Below are positions 55,111 to 63,100 of a stretch of DNA of 64,000 nucleotides, one piece after another. The DNA is from Barnesiella sp. An22. GTDB lineage: Bacteria; Bacteroidota; Bacteroidia; Bacteroidales; Barnesiellaceae. The DNA lies in the NCBI RefSeq assembly GCF_002159975.1, contig NZ_NFJR01000007.1, forward strand, positions 1-64,000, in the 5' to 3' direction. The stretch's first letter is position 1; every line of letters begins with the position of its first letter. A program made the translations under genes and the position numbers. The notes beneath the pieces were generated by a model, which was not told the DNA's origin, made no database searches, and saw nothing but the letters and a program-made list of their open reading frames with translations.

Positions 55111-55456
55111 GCACATTATTTCGAGAGAAAAAAATAATTCTCTTTTTTTTTCTGTGACACTTTGTTCTCTATTTCCGATGTAGACAGGGAATCACAACCG
55201 CTTTACAATGAGTTTTTTTGCCCCTTTGCCCGACTGTCTGCGGCCGCAATCGAGAGCCCGAATCGGCCACCGGCATTCCGGCATCCCGGGCCGGCCATTC
55301 GGCCGAACGTCTCTGGTCGAACGCCTTATCGAAAAGCAGGGATACCCCACCCTCTACACCCGGCACCACCCCTTACGCCCCCCTCGAGAAGCGTGCACAA
55401 CAAACACCGCTTTAAAAAAATAGAGATAAGTTTCTATCAGAAACCGAAAAGAATTG

Positions 55457-55464
55457 TAATTTTG
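55457..55464 (+). promoter_or_regulatory. -7 box of the nqr operon
   Basis: TAATTTTG matches TAnnTTTG, 25 nt ahead of the first ATG at 55489. A TTTC about 22 nt upstream is a weak -33. Confidence 0.6.
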
Positions 55465-55488
55465 CCAAAAATTTCATTTTCTACATCC

Positions 55489-56841
55489 ATGATGAATCAT
55501 GTAGTCAAAATCAAAAAAGGGCTCGACATTCAGTTGGAAGGTGCTCCAGCCCTTGAAATATCCAACTCGACAAACAGTCAGCTATACGCCATTATCCCCG
55601 ACGATTTTACGGGATTGACTCCCAAGGTCGACGTCAAACCGGGCGACAAGGTTCTGGCCGGTTCGCCAGTCATGCACGACAAGACGCTCACCGATGTAGT
55701 GGTCACTTCGCCCGTAAGCGGCGAGGTAGTTGCCGTAGAGCGCGGCGAACGGCGCAAGGTGATGAAGATCACCATCAAGCCCGACGCCACACAACAAGCC
55801 GTCGAGTTCGGTAAAGTATCGCCCGACACGATGCAGGCAAGCGACCTGAAGGCGCTGCTGCTGAAGTCGGGCACGTTTGCATTTATCAAGCAACGTCCCT
55901 ACGACATTATCGCCAACCCCAACACGACGCCGCGCGACATCTTCGTGACGGCATTCGACTCGGCCCCGCTGGCCCCCGACTATGCCTTTGTGCTGAAAGA
56001 CGAGATGCACCACCTCGAAACGGGGTTGAAGGCGCTGGCACGGCTCACCCCGGGCAAGGTCTATGTGGGTGTCTCCAAACGGTCGCCCATCGAGGTCAAG
56101 AACGGCGAAACGGTCGTATTCGACGGTCCCCACCCCGCCGGCAACGTAGGGGTGCAGATCAACCACATCTCCCCCATCAACAAGGGTGAAATCGTGTGGA
56201 CCATCAACGCCCTCGACCTGCTGTTCATCGGACGACTGCTCGAGACGGGTCATGTCGACTTCTCGCGGCTGGTGGCCGTCACCGGTGCAGAGGTGAACAA
56301 GCCCCACTATGTGCGCACCTGCGCCGGAGCGTCTATTGCCTCGATTACCCAGGGCATGGTCAAGCCGGCCCACTATGAGCGCCGCTACATCAGCGGCAAC
56401 GTACTCACCGGGTTCAACGCCGGAGCCGACGGCTATCTGGGTGCCCGACAGGCCCAGGTGACCGTAATCCCCGAAGGCAACAACTGCAACGAGTTCATGG
56501 GCTGGGCCTCGCTCAATCCCCACAAATACAGCATGAGCCACTCGTACCTCTCGTGGCTGCTGGGCAAGAAACGTCGCTACGACATCGACGCCCGTATACG
56601 AGGCGGCGAGCGGGCCATCATCATGTCCGACGAGTACGACCGGGTATTCCCCATGGACATCTATCCCGAATACCTCATCAAGGCCATCCTGGCGTTCGAC
56701 ATCGACAAGATGGAGAATCTGGGTATCTACGAAGTGGCTCCCGAGGATTTTGCCCTGTGCGAATTTGTCGACACCTCGAAACTCGAGTTGCAGAAAATCG
56801 TGCGTAACGGCCTCGACCACCTGATGAAAGAGATGAACTAA
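55489..56841 (+). CDS. nqrA: Na+-translocating NADH-quinone reductase subunit A
   Basis: The 450-residue soluble subunit starts NHVVKIKKGLDIQLEGAP and has PKVDVKPGDKVLAGSPV, a barrel-sandwich-like fold. The C-terminus includes GANVGV-like AGNVGVQINHISPI and VTVIPEGNN. It binds quinone on the cytoplasmic side of Nqr. Two adjacent ATGs (55489 and 55492) are possible starts. A longer in-frame stretch back to 55162 is not conserved in character and lies before the promoter. It is first of six genes. Confidence 0.95.
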   Translation: MMNHVVKIKKGLDIQLEGAPALEISNSTNSQLYAIIPDDFTGLTPKVDVKPGDKVLAGSPVMHDKTLTDVVVTSPVSGEVVAVERGERRKVMKITIKPDATQQAVEFGKVSPDTMQASDLKALLLKSGTFAFIKQRPYDIIANPNTTPRDIFVTAFDSAPLAPDYAFVLKDEMHHLETGLKALARLTPGKVYVGVSKRSPIEVKNGETVVFDGPHPAGNVGVQINHISPINKGEIVWTINALDLLFIGRLLETGHVDFSRLVAVTGAEVNKPHYVRTCAGASIASITQGMVKPAHYERRYISGNVLTGFNAGADGYLGARQAQVTVIPEGNNCNEFMGWASLNPHKYSMSHSYLSWLLGKKRRYDIDARIRGGERAIIMSDEYDRVFPMDIYPEYLIKAILAFDIDKMENLGIYEVAPEDFALCEFVDTSKLELQKIVRNGLDHLMKEMN

Positions 56842-56874
56842 GAGAAACAATAACCATTTTAATACAAAACAACT

Positions 56875-58095
56875 TTGAAAGCTTTAAAGAATTATATAGA
56901 CAAAATCAAACCCCACTTCGAACCGGGCGGGAAATTGTCTATGTTCCAATCGGTATTCGAAGGGTTTGAATCATTCCTGTTTGTTCCCAACACCACCTCG
57001 CGTTCGGGAGTACACATTCACGACAGCATAGACTCGAAACGGACGATGACGGTCGTTATCGTCGCCCTGCTGCCGGCCCTGCTCTTCGGTATGTACAATG
57101 TGGGCTATCAGCACTACCTGGCCATAGGCGAGCTGGCACAGACGTCGTTCTGGTCGGTCTTCCTCTTCGGATTCCTGGCCGTGCTGCCCAAAATCGTGGT
57201 ATCGTATGTGGTGGGTCTGGGCATCGAGTTTACCGCCGCACAGCTGCGTCACCACGAAATCCAGGAGGGCTTCCTGGTATCGGGTATGCTCATCCCCATG
57301 ATTGTGCCGGTCGACACCCCGCTGTGGATGATTGCCGTGGCTACGGCCTTTGCCGTCATCTTTGCCAAAGAGGTATTCGGCGGTACGGGTATGAATATCT
57401 TCAACATCGCACTGGTAACGCGTGCGTTCCTCTTCTTTGCCTACCCCTCCAAGATGTCGGGCGACGAGGTGTTCGTACGCACGGGCGATACCTTCGGCCT
57501 GGGTGCCGGACAGGTTGTCGAGGGCTTCTCGGGAGCTACCCCGCTGGGGCAGGCTGCTACCCACACGGGCGGCGGTGCCCTGCAGCTGACCGACATTCTG
57601 GGTAACACGCTCTCGCTGCACGACATGTTCCTCGGGTTCATTCCCGGCTCCATCGGCGAGACTTCGACGCTAGCCATCCTCATCGGTGCCGTCATTCTAC
57701 TGGCTACGGGCATTGCCAGCTGGCGCGTGATGCTTTCGGTATTCGCCGGCGGTATCGTGATGAGCCTCATCTGCAACTGGTTCGCCAACCCCGACATCTA
57801 TCCGGCTGCACAACTCTCGCCCCTCGAGCAGATTTGCCTGGGCGGTTTTGCCTTTGCCGCCGTATTCATGGCTACCGACCCGGTAACGGGCGCACGTACC
57901 AATACGGGTAAATACATCTTCGGTTTCCTGGTGGGTGTGCTGGCCATCCTCATCCGGGTATTCAACAGCGGATACCCCGAAGGCGCCATGCTGGCCGTGC
58001 TGCTTATGAACGCATTCGCCCCGCTCATCGACTACTTCGTGGTCGAGGCCAATATCCGCCACCGTCTCAAACGAGCCAAAAACTTGACAAAATAG
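56875..58095 (+). CDS. nqrB: Na+-translocating NADH-quinone reductase subunit B (TTG start)
   Basis: The 406-residue membrane subunit carries the covalent FMN threonine in the SGAT motif (Thr222 in FSGATPLGQ), and a riboflavin-binding region. About ten helices carry the Na+ path. The reading frame starts at a TTG (56875); relatives begin KALKNYIDKIKPHF-like, so the TTG is supported, while the next ATG (56941) would remove 22 conserved residues. It is 33 nt after nqrA. Confidence 0.95.
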   Translation: MKALKNYIDKIKPHFEPGGKLSMFQSVFEGFESFLFVPNTTSRSGVHIHDSIDSKRTMTVVIVALLPALLFGMYNVGYQHYLAIGELAQTSFWSVFLFGFLAVLPKIVVSYVVGLGIEFTAAQLRHHEIQEGFLVSGMLIPMIVPVDTPLWMIAVATAFAVIFAKEVFGGTGMNIFNIALVTRAFLFFAYPSKMSGDEVFVRTGDTFGLGAGQVVEGFSGATPLGQAATHTGGGALQLTDILGNTLSLHDMFLGFIPGSIGETSTLAILIGAVILLATGIASWRVMLSVFAGGIVMSLICNWFANPDIYPAAQLSPLEQICLGGFAFAAVFMATDPVTGARTNTGKYIFGFLVGVLAILIRVFNSGYPEGAMLAVLLMNAFAPLIDYFVVEANIRHRLKRAKNLTK

Positions 58096-58105
58096 AATTA
58101 CAGCT

Positions 58106-58816
58106 ATGAACAAACAAGGTAATACATATACGCTCATCTATACCGCGGTTATGGTCATCGTCGTAGCCTTCATTCTGGCCTTCGCCGCCATTGGCCTCAA
58201 ACCGGCCCAGCAGAAGAATATCGCTATCGACAAGATGAGCCAGATACTCAACTCGGTCAATATCGTGTCGACTCCCGAGAATGCTCAGGAGCTGTACGGC
58301 AAATACATCGACGACTCGTTTGTAGTCGATGCCAACGGCCAACTGGTCAAGGGCGAATCGTTCTCGATGAATATCGCCGACCAGCTGAAGCTGCCCGAAA
58401 GCCAGCGCACGCTGCCCATCTTTATCTGCACCGACGACTCGGGCTCGCCCAAATACATCATCCCCCTGTCGGGTGCCGGTCTGTGGGGCCCCATCTGGGG
58501 ATACATCTCGATCGAGAACGACGGCAATACGGTCTACGGTGCCTACTTCGCTCACCAGAGCGAAACTCCGGGTCTGGGAGCCGAAATCGAGAAACCGCAG
58601 TTCCAGAAACAGTTCCAGGGCAAACACTTCTTCATCGACGGTGCCTTCATGCCCATCGCCGTGGAGAAGGCCGGACGGAAACCGCAAAACGGGGCCGACT
58701 ACGTCGATGCCGTATCGGGTGGAACCATCACGAGCAAAGGGGTACAGAGCATGCTGCAAAGTTGCGTGGAACCCTATGCCCAATTTTTAGAATCGCTCAA
58801 TTCAAAGAATATATAA
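58106..58816 (+). CDS. nqrC: Na+-translocating NADH-quinone reductase subunit C
   Basis: The 236-residue subunit has one N-terminal membrane helix (IYTAVMVIVVAFILAFAAIGL) and a periplasmic FMN domain. The flavin-attachment motif is SGGTIT (Thr207), close to the S/T-GAT consensus but with Gly in place of Ala. The GAGLWGPIWGYISI segment and ETPGLGAEIEKPQF are family-typical. It is 10 nt after nqrB. Confidence 0.95.
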   Translation: MNKQGNTYTLIYTAVMVIVVAFILAFAAIGLKPAQQKNIAIDKMSQILNSVNIVSTPENAQELYGKYIDDSFVVDANGQLVKGESFSMNIADQLKLPESQRTLPIFICTDDSGSPKYIIPLSGAGLWGPIWGYISIENDGNTVYGAYFAHQSETPGLGAEIEKPQFQKQFQGKHFFIDGAFMPIAVEKAGRKPQNGADYVDAVSGGTITSKGVQSMLQSCVEPYAQFLESLNSKNI

Positions 58817-58819
58817 GCC

Positions 58820-59440
58820 ATGTTGTCAAAAAAGAATAAAGAGATACTTTTAGGGCCGCTCTCCAAGAACAACCCGGTGATCGTGCAGATATTGGGTATC
58901 TGTTCGGCCCTGGCCGTAACGGCAAAACTCGAACCGGCACTCGTCATGGCCGTATCGGTGACTGCCGTCGTCGCTTTCGCCAACGTCATCATCTCGCTGC
59001 TGCGCAATACCATCCCCAACAGCATCCGCATCATTGTACAGCTGGTAGTGGTTGCGGCACTGGTTATCATCGTAGATCAGGTGCTCAAAGCCTATATGTA
59101 CCAGGTGAGCAAACAGCTCTCGGTCTTCGTGGGGCTCATCATTACCAACTGTATCCTTATGGGACGCCTCGAGGCCTTCGCGCTGAGCCATAAGCCCTGG
59201 GAGTCGTTCCTCGACGGTGTGGGCAACGGCGTAGGCTACGGCATCATCCTGGTCATCGTCGCCTTCTTCAGAGAGCTGCTGGGCTCGGGCACCCTCTTCG
59301 GGTACCAGGTTATCCCCCAACAACTCTACGACTGGGGCTACCAGAACAACGGCCTGATGATACTCCCGCCCATGGCGCTCATCACCGTGGCCTGCATCAT
59401 TTGGGTACACCGCTCCCGCAATAAAGATTTGCAACAATAA
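58820..59440 (+). CDS. nqrD: Na+-translocating NADH-quinone reductase subunit D
   Basis: The 206-residue membrane protein has six helices of the Nqr/Rnf D-E type. Conserved parts are [31 protein letters not shown] and [24 protein letters not shown]. The cysteine in NCILMGR contributes to the intramembrane [2Fe-2S] site shared with NqrE. It is 3 nt after nqrC. Confidence 0.96.
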   Translation: MLSKKNKEILLGPLSKNNPVIVQILGICSALAVTAKLEPALVMAVSVTAVVAFANVIISLLRNTIPNSIRIIVQLVVVAALVIIVDQVLKAYMYQVSKQLSVFVGLIITNCILMGRLEAFALSHKPWESFLDGVGNGVGYGIILVIVAFFRELLGSGTLFGYQVIPQQLYDWGYQNNGLMILPPMALITVACIIWVHRSRNKDLQQ

Positions 59441-59465
59441 GAAACCGCGATAAGCTACTTGATAT

Positions 59466-60080
59466 ATGGAAAATCTAAATCTGTTCGTCAGGTCTATCTT
59501 CATAGACAACATGATATTTGCCTACTTCCTCGGTATGTGCTCCTACCTGGCCGTATCGAAGAACGTGAAAACGGCATTCGGTCTGGGTATCGCCGTCACC
59601 TTCGTGCTGGCCATCACCCTGCCGGTCAACTATCTGCTCGAAACCTACGTGCTGAAAGCCGGCGCCCTCAAATGGCTGGGCCCCGAATATGCGCAACTCG
59701 ACCTGAGTTTCTTGAGTCTGATTATGTTTATCGCCATCATCGCCTCGATGGTGCAGCTCGTCGAGATGTTCGTCGAGAAATACTCGCCCTCGCTCTACGC
59801 CTCGCTGGGTATCTTCCTGCCGCTTATCGCCGTGAACTGTGCCATCCTGGGTGGTTCGCTCTTCATGCAGCAGCGCAACTTCCCCTCGGTAACGAGCGCT
59901 ACCGTCTACGGCATCGGTTCGGGTATAGGCTGGATGCTGGCCATCGTCTGCCTGGCCGCCATTCGCGAGAAGCTCAGCTACTCCAACATACCGGCACCGC
60001 TGCGGGGCATAGGCATCACCTTCATCATCACCGGCCTGATGGGTATCGCCTTCATGAGCTTTTTAGGAATCAAACTTTGA
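59466..60080 (+). CDS. nqrE: Na+-translocating NADH-quinone reductase subunit E
   Basis: The 204-residue membrane protein is the inverted partner of NqrD. It has [26 protein letters not shown] and [16 protein letters not shown]. The cysteines in FLGMCSYL and VNCAILGG face the shared iron site. It ends 13 nt before nqrF. Confidence 0.96.
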   Translation: MENLNLFVRSIFIDNMIFAYFLGMCSYLAVSKNVKTAFGLGIAVTFVLAITLPVNYLLETYVLKAGALKWLGPEYAQLDLSFLSLIMFIAIIASMVQLVEMFVEKYSPSLYASLGIFLPLIAVNCAILGGSLFMQQRNFPSVTSATVYGIGSGIGWMLAIVCLAAIREKLSYSNIPAPLRGIGITFIITGLMGIAFMSFLGIKL

Positions 60081-60093
60081 AAGGAGAGTCACG

Positions 60094-61383
60094 ATGTTAT
60101 TAGCAATAAGTTCCATGTCAACGACAATCATATCGAGCATTGTTTTATTCTTGGGCGTATCGCTCCTGCTGGTAGTGATTCTGCTCATCGCCAAGAAATA
60201 CCTGGTGCCGTCGGGCAAGGCGGTCATCACCATCAACGACGACAAAAAGGTCGAGGTCGACACGGGCGGCAGCCTGCTGAGCACCCTGGCCAACGAGAAA
60301 ATATTCCTCCCCTCGGCCTGCGGCGGAGGCGGATCGTGCGGACAGTGCCGCTGTCAGGTACTCGAGGGCGGCGGCGAAATTCTGCCCACCGAGCAGGTAC
60401 ACTTCTCGCGCAAGCAACAGATGAACCACTGGCGGCTGGGCTGCCAGGTGAAGGTGAAGAACGACATGAAAATCGTCGTTCCCGAATCGGTTCTGGGCGT
60501 GAAAGAGTGGGAGTGCGAGGTTATCTCGAACAAAAACGTGGCCACCTTCATCAAAGAGTTTATCGTGGCTCTGCCTCCCGGCGAGCACATGAACTTTATC
60601 CCCGGTTCGTATGCCCAAATCAAGATTCCTACCTTCGAGATGGACTACGACAAGGATATAGACAAGAGCCTCATCGGCGACGAATATTTGCCCTCGTGGG
60701 AGAAATTCGGACTCTTCGGCCTCAAGTGTAAAAACACCGAGCCCACCATCCGGGCCTACTCCATGGCCAACTATCCGGCCGAGGGCGACCGCATCATGCT
60801 GACGGTTCGTATCGCCACGCCGCCCTTCAAACCGAAACCTCAAGTGGGCTTCCAGGATGTGATGCCGGGTATCGCCTCGTCGTATATCTACACCCTGAAA
60901 CCGGGCGACAAGGTAATCATGAGCGGCCCTTACGGCGACTTCCATCCCATCTTCAACTCGAAACGCGAGATGATGTGGATCGGCGGTGGTGCCGGTATGG
61001 CTCCCCTGCGTTCGCAAATCATGCACATGACCAAGACCCTCCACACGACCGACCGCAAGATGTCTTACTTCTACGGTGCCCGTGCCCTCAACGAGGTCTT
61101 CTACCTGAACGACTTCCTCGAGCTGGAGAAGGAGTTCCCCAACTTCTCGTTCCACCTGGCCCTCGACCGGCCCGACCCGGCCGCCGATGCCGCCGGCGTG
61201 AAGTACACCCCGGGATTCGTTCATCAGGTCATCTACATCACCTATCTGAAGGACCACGAGGCTCCCGAAGACATCGAATACTACATGTGCGGCCCCGGCC
61301 CCATGTCGAAGGCCGTCGAGAAGATGCTGTGGGATTTGGGTGTACCCGAAGAGAACCTCATGTACGACAACTTCGGTGGCTAA
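60094..61383 (+). CDS. nqrF: Na+-translocating NADH-quinone reductase subunit F
   Basis: The 429-residue subunit takes electrons from NADH. It has an N-terminal membrane anchor (SIVLFLGVSLLLVVILLIAKKYL) and a [2Fe-2S] ferredoxin domain with ACGGGGSCGQCRC (Cys76, Cys82, Cys85; the fourth in LGCQV). The FAD domain has RAYSMANYP, and an NADH domain carries GGGAGMAPLRSQIMH and a YYMCGPGPM segment. An AGGAG-type ribosome-binding site precedes the ATG. It is last in the operon, before a strong terminator. Confidence 0.97.
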   Translation: MLLAISSMSTTIISSIVLFLGVSLLLVVILLIAKKYLVPSGKAVITINDDKKVEVDTGGSLLSTLANEKIFLPSACGGGGSCGQCRCQVLEGGGEILPTEQVHFSRKQQMNHWRLGCQVKVKNDMKIVVPESVLGVKEWECEVISNKNVATFIKEFIVALPPGEHMNFIPGSYAQIKIPTFEMDYDKDIDKSLIGDEYLPSWEKFGLFGLKCKNTEPTIRAYSMANYPAEGDRIMLTVRIATPPFKPKPQVGFQDVMPGIASSYIYTLKPGDKVIMSGPYGDFHPIFNSKREMMWIGGGAGMAPLRSQIMHMTKTLHTTDRKMSYFYGARALNEVFYLNDFLELEKEFPNFSFHLALDRPDPAADAAGVKYTPGFVHQVIYITYLKDHEAPEDIEYYMCGPGPMSKAVEKMLWDLGVPEENLMYDNFGG

Positions 61384-61410
61384 TCCATCAAGGCCACCCG
61401 TTCCATATCA

Positions 61411-61450
61411 CCCGCCGCAAAGCTCCCGAGCCTTTGCGGCGGGCTTTTTT
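61411..61450 (+). terminator. Rho-independent terminator of the nqr operon
   Basis: CCCGCCGCAAAG (61411-61422) and CTTTGCGGCGGG (61432-61443) are perfect 12-bp arms with a 9-nt loop, followed by CTTTTTT. Confidence 0.92.
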
Positions 61451-61530
61451 GGGCCCGTACGGCCACATCGGGAAGCCCGGCAGGTGTCGGTACCCGTCGG
61501 GAAAGAAAACAGACGAGAGGGCAAAAGAGA

Positions 61531-62088
61531 TTAGAAAGTGAGCGAGGCGTAGACCCCGAAAGAGGTACCGTCGGAGACGGGCGAGATGACCAACTGCTTG
61601 TCACGCGCAAAGGGACGGGTATAGATATAGGCACTGCCGGCACCGATAAGGGCTCCGGCGGCCACATCCCACCAGTCGTGCCGGCGGGCATAGGTACGGG
61701 CCCAGCCCACATAGGCAGCCACGGCATAGGCCGGAGCACCCCACGCCCAACCGTAGCGACGCTGCACGAAGGCCGCATTGGCAAAGGTAACCGAGGTGTG
61801 TCCCGAGGGGAACGAGAGGTTGTTGCTGTGGTCGGGCCGCTCCTTGTGGACGGCAAACTTGAGCAGATAGGTGGCACCCAGGGTAGTCAGCCCGGTAAAG
61901 GCAGCCTGCTTGAAACCGGTCCAGTCTTTCATGGCCAGCATGGCCGAAGCCGTGGCTACCGGCATGGCTACCAGCAATACATCGCTCGAGACCTTCACCG
62001 CCTGGCGGCTCCGGCTCAACCCTTCGGCCCGCACCGACTGGCCAACCACCAGCAATGCCAAGACCACAGAGAGAATAATACGTTTCAT
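61531..62088 (-). CDS. PAP2-family phosphatase
   Basis: The 185-residue precursor has a signal-like N-terminus (IILSVVLALLVVGQSVRAEG) and the three PAP2 motifs: KERPD (motif 1), FPSGHTS (motif 2), and RTYARRHDWWD (motif 3, with Arg, His and Asp). Such enzymes hydrolyse lipid phosphates or undecaprenyl pyrophosphate in the periplasm. The start at 62088 overlaps the dgkA-like stop (TGATG), so the pair is translationally coupled and probably acts in one lipid pathway. The frame reads further upstream, but that part is out of character. Confidence 0.88.
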   Translation of the reverse strand: MKRIILSVVLALLVVGQSVRAEGLSRSRQAVKVSSDVLLVAMPVATASAMLAMKDWTGFKQAAFTGLTTLGATYLLKFAVHKERPDHSNNLSFPSGHTSVTFANAAFVQRRYGWAWGAPAYAVAAYVGWARTYARRHDWWDVAAGALIGAGSAYIYTRPFARDKQLVISPVSDGTSFGVYASLTF

Positions 62089-62468
62089 CACGACCACAGG
62101 GTTATAAATTTGGGAACAAATATCAACAACCCCACCACGACCGACATGATGGCCACGATGAGCACGGCCCCGGCTGCCAGGTCCTTGGCATGCTTGATGG
62201 CCTCGTCGTAATCGGGCGACACCCGGTCGCACAGAGCTTCGATGGCCGAGTTGATGCCCTCGGCCGCCAGCACGACACCGATGCAGAGCACCACGGCCGC
62301 CCACTCGAGAGCCGACAGCCTCACCAACGCACCGACCACCACCACACACACGGCTACAAAACAGTGTATCCAGGCATTGTGCTCGCGGCTTATCAACCGG
62401 ACGATGCCGCGCCCGGCATACTTGAAGCTGCGGGCTCGAGCGGCAAGACTGAATTTTTTCTTTTCCAT
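62088..62468 (-). CDS. dgkA: Diacylglycerol kinase-family protein (DgkA type)
   Basis: The 126-residue membrane protein has three helices and the DgkA signature VLAAEGINSAIEALCDRVSPDYDEAIKHAKDLAAGAVLI, with the catalytic Glu in the AEGINSAIE stretch. It phosphorylates diacylglycerol or undecaprenol. The start at 62468 (EKKKFSLAARARSFKYA) is favoured over 62519. It has its own promoter and overlaps the PAP2 gene by one base. Undecaprenol substrate is possible, as in Gram-positive homologues. Confidence 0.9.
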   Translation of the reverse strand: MEKKKFSLAARARSFKYAGRGIVRLISREHNAWIHCFVAVCVVVVGALVRLSALEWAAVVLCIGVVLAAEGINSAIEALCDRVSPDYDEAIKHAKDLAAGAVLIVAIMSVVVGLLIFVPKFITLWS

Positions 62469-62488
62469 GGGCTTTTCTCTTTGAGGGA

Positions 62489-62519
62489 CAAAGATACGTC
62501 TTTTGCCCGCGAATCGCAA
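62489..62519 (-). promoter_or_regulatory. Promoter of the dgkA-PAP2 pair
   Basis: TATCTTTG (62489-62496, minus strand) is the -7 box; TTG (62517-62519) lies 20 nt upstream as -33. The start codon follows about 20 nt downstream. Confidence 0.72.
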
Positions 62520-62613
62520 TATACCGGGCGTCTGAAGTATTCATCCATATGACCGTACTCTTCCCTCTCCCACTCGGAACAAGGAAGGCGGCACCCTCGA
62601 AAGGTTCCGCCTG

Positions 62614-62646
62614 AAAACAAAATACCCCGGCCTGACGACCGGGGTA
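62614..62646 (-). terminator. Terminator of rpmE2
   Basis: On the minus strand TACCCCGG and CCGGGGTA form an 8-bp stem with a TCGTCAGG loop, followed by TTTTGTTTT. It is about 29 nt after the rpmE2 stop. Confidence 0.88.
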
Positions 62647-62674
62647 CTGTTTAATCCTATAATTGAACTGTCAA

Positions 62675-62926
62675 TTATTTCTTGCGATTGCCGTAACGGC
62701 TCATGAACTTGTCCACACGACCTGCGGTATCCACGAGTTTCTGTTTACCGGTGAAGAAGGGGTGCGACGAACTGGTGATTTCCAGCTTTACCAGAGGATA
62801 GGTAACGCCATCAATTTCGATTGTTTCTTTGGCTGCAACCGTTGAACGGGTGATAAAAATTTCGTCGTTCGACATGTCTTTGAAAACTACGGGACGGTAG
62901 TTATCAGGATGGATTCCTTTTTTCAT
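62675..62926 (-). CDS. rpmE2: 50S ribosomal protein L31, type B
   Basis: The 83-residue protein begins [18 protein letters not shown] and ends [32 protein letters not shown], matching type B L31. The CxxC zinc ligands of type A are missing (no Cys at all), so it is the zinc-independent form. It has its own -7 box and terminator. Confidence 0.97.
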   Translation of the reverse strand: MKKGIHPDNYRPVVFKDMSNDEIFITRSTVAAKETIEIDGVTYPLVKLEITSSSHPFFTGKQKLVDTAGRVDKFMSRYGNRKK

Positions 62927-62993
62927 TGTTATATCGTCTTTTTAATATTATCAAATGTTCACGTTGGTAGCGTGATTTTTTCGTAATGGCTTG

Positions 62994-63001
62994 CAAATGT
63001 A
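62994..63001 (-). promoter_or_regulatory. -7 box of rpmE2
   Basis: TACATTTG on the minus strand matches TAnnTTTG, about 68 nt upstream of the start. The -33 is weak (TTTC). Confidence 0.5.
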
Positions 63002-63044
63002 GGGATAAGTTTCGACTTAGAAAAATATTTACTTCACTTTTTCA

Positions 63045-63084
63045 CAAAAAAAGTCCGGCCGGCGCTTTTGGCACCGGCCGGGAC
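63045..63084 (-). terminator. Terminator of the oadA-like gene
   Basis: On the minus strand GTCCCGGCCGG and CCGGCCGGAC form a stem of about 10 bp with one bulge, followed by a run of seven Ts. It lies about 17 nt after the stop of the carboxyltransferase gene. Confidence 0.9.
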
Positions 63085-63100
63085 CTGATTTATTCGTCGA

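Larger units (their letters stand above)
54886..55488. other. Divergent intergenic region between exbB and nqrA
   Basis: Apart from the two -7 boxes listed separately, no gene is supported here. The part 55162-55440 reads open into nqrA but contains a Pro/Arg-rich translation without family similarity and lies upstream of the nqr -7 box. The region 54886-55080 is AT-rich with no structure seen by eye. Confidence 0.6.

Noticed and set aside
55162-55488. N-terminal extension of nqrA by 109 codons
   Set aside because: The extension is Pro/Arg-rich, lies upstream of the likely promoter at 55457, and NqrA homologues begin at NHVVKIKKG.
61531-62544. A 337-residue version of the PAP2 protein
   Set aside because: The upstream 150 residues are the wrong frame of the dgkA-like gene. 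The proper signal peptide starts at 62088.
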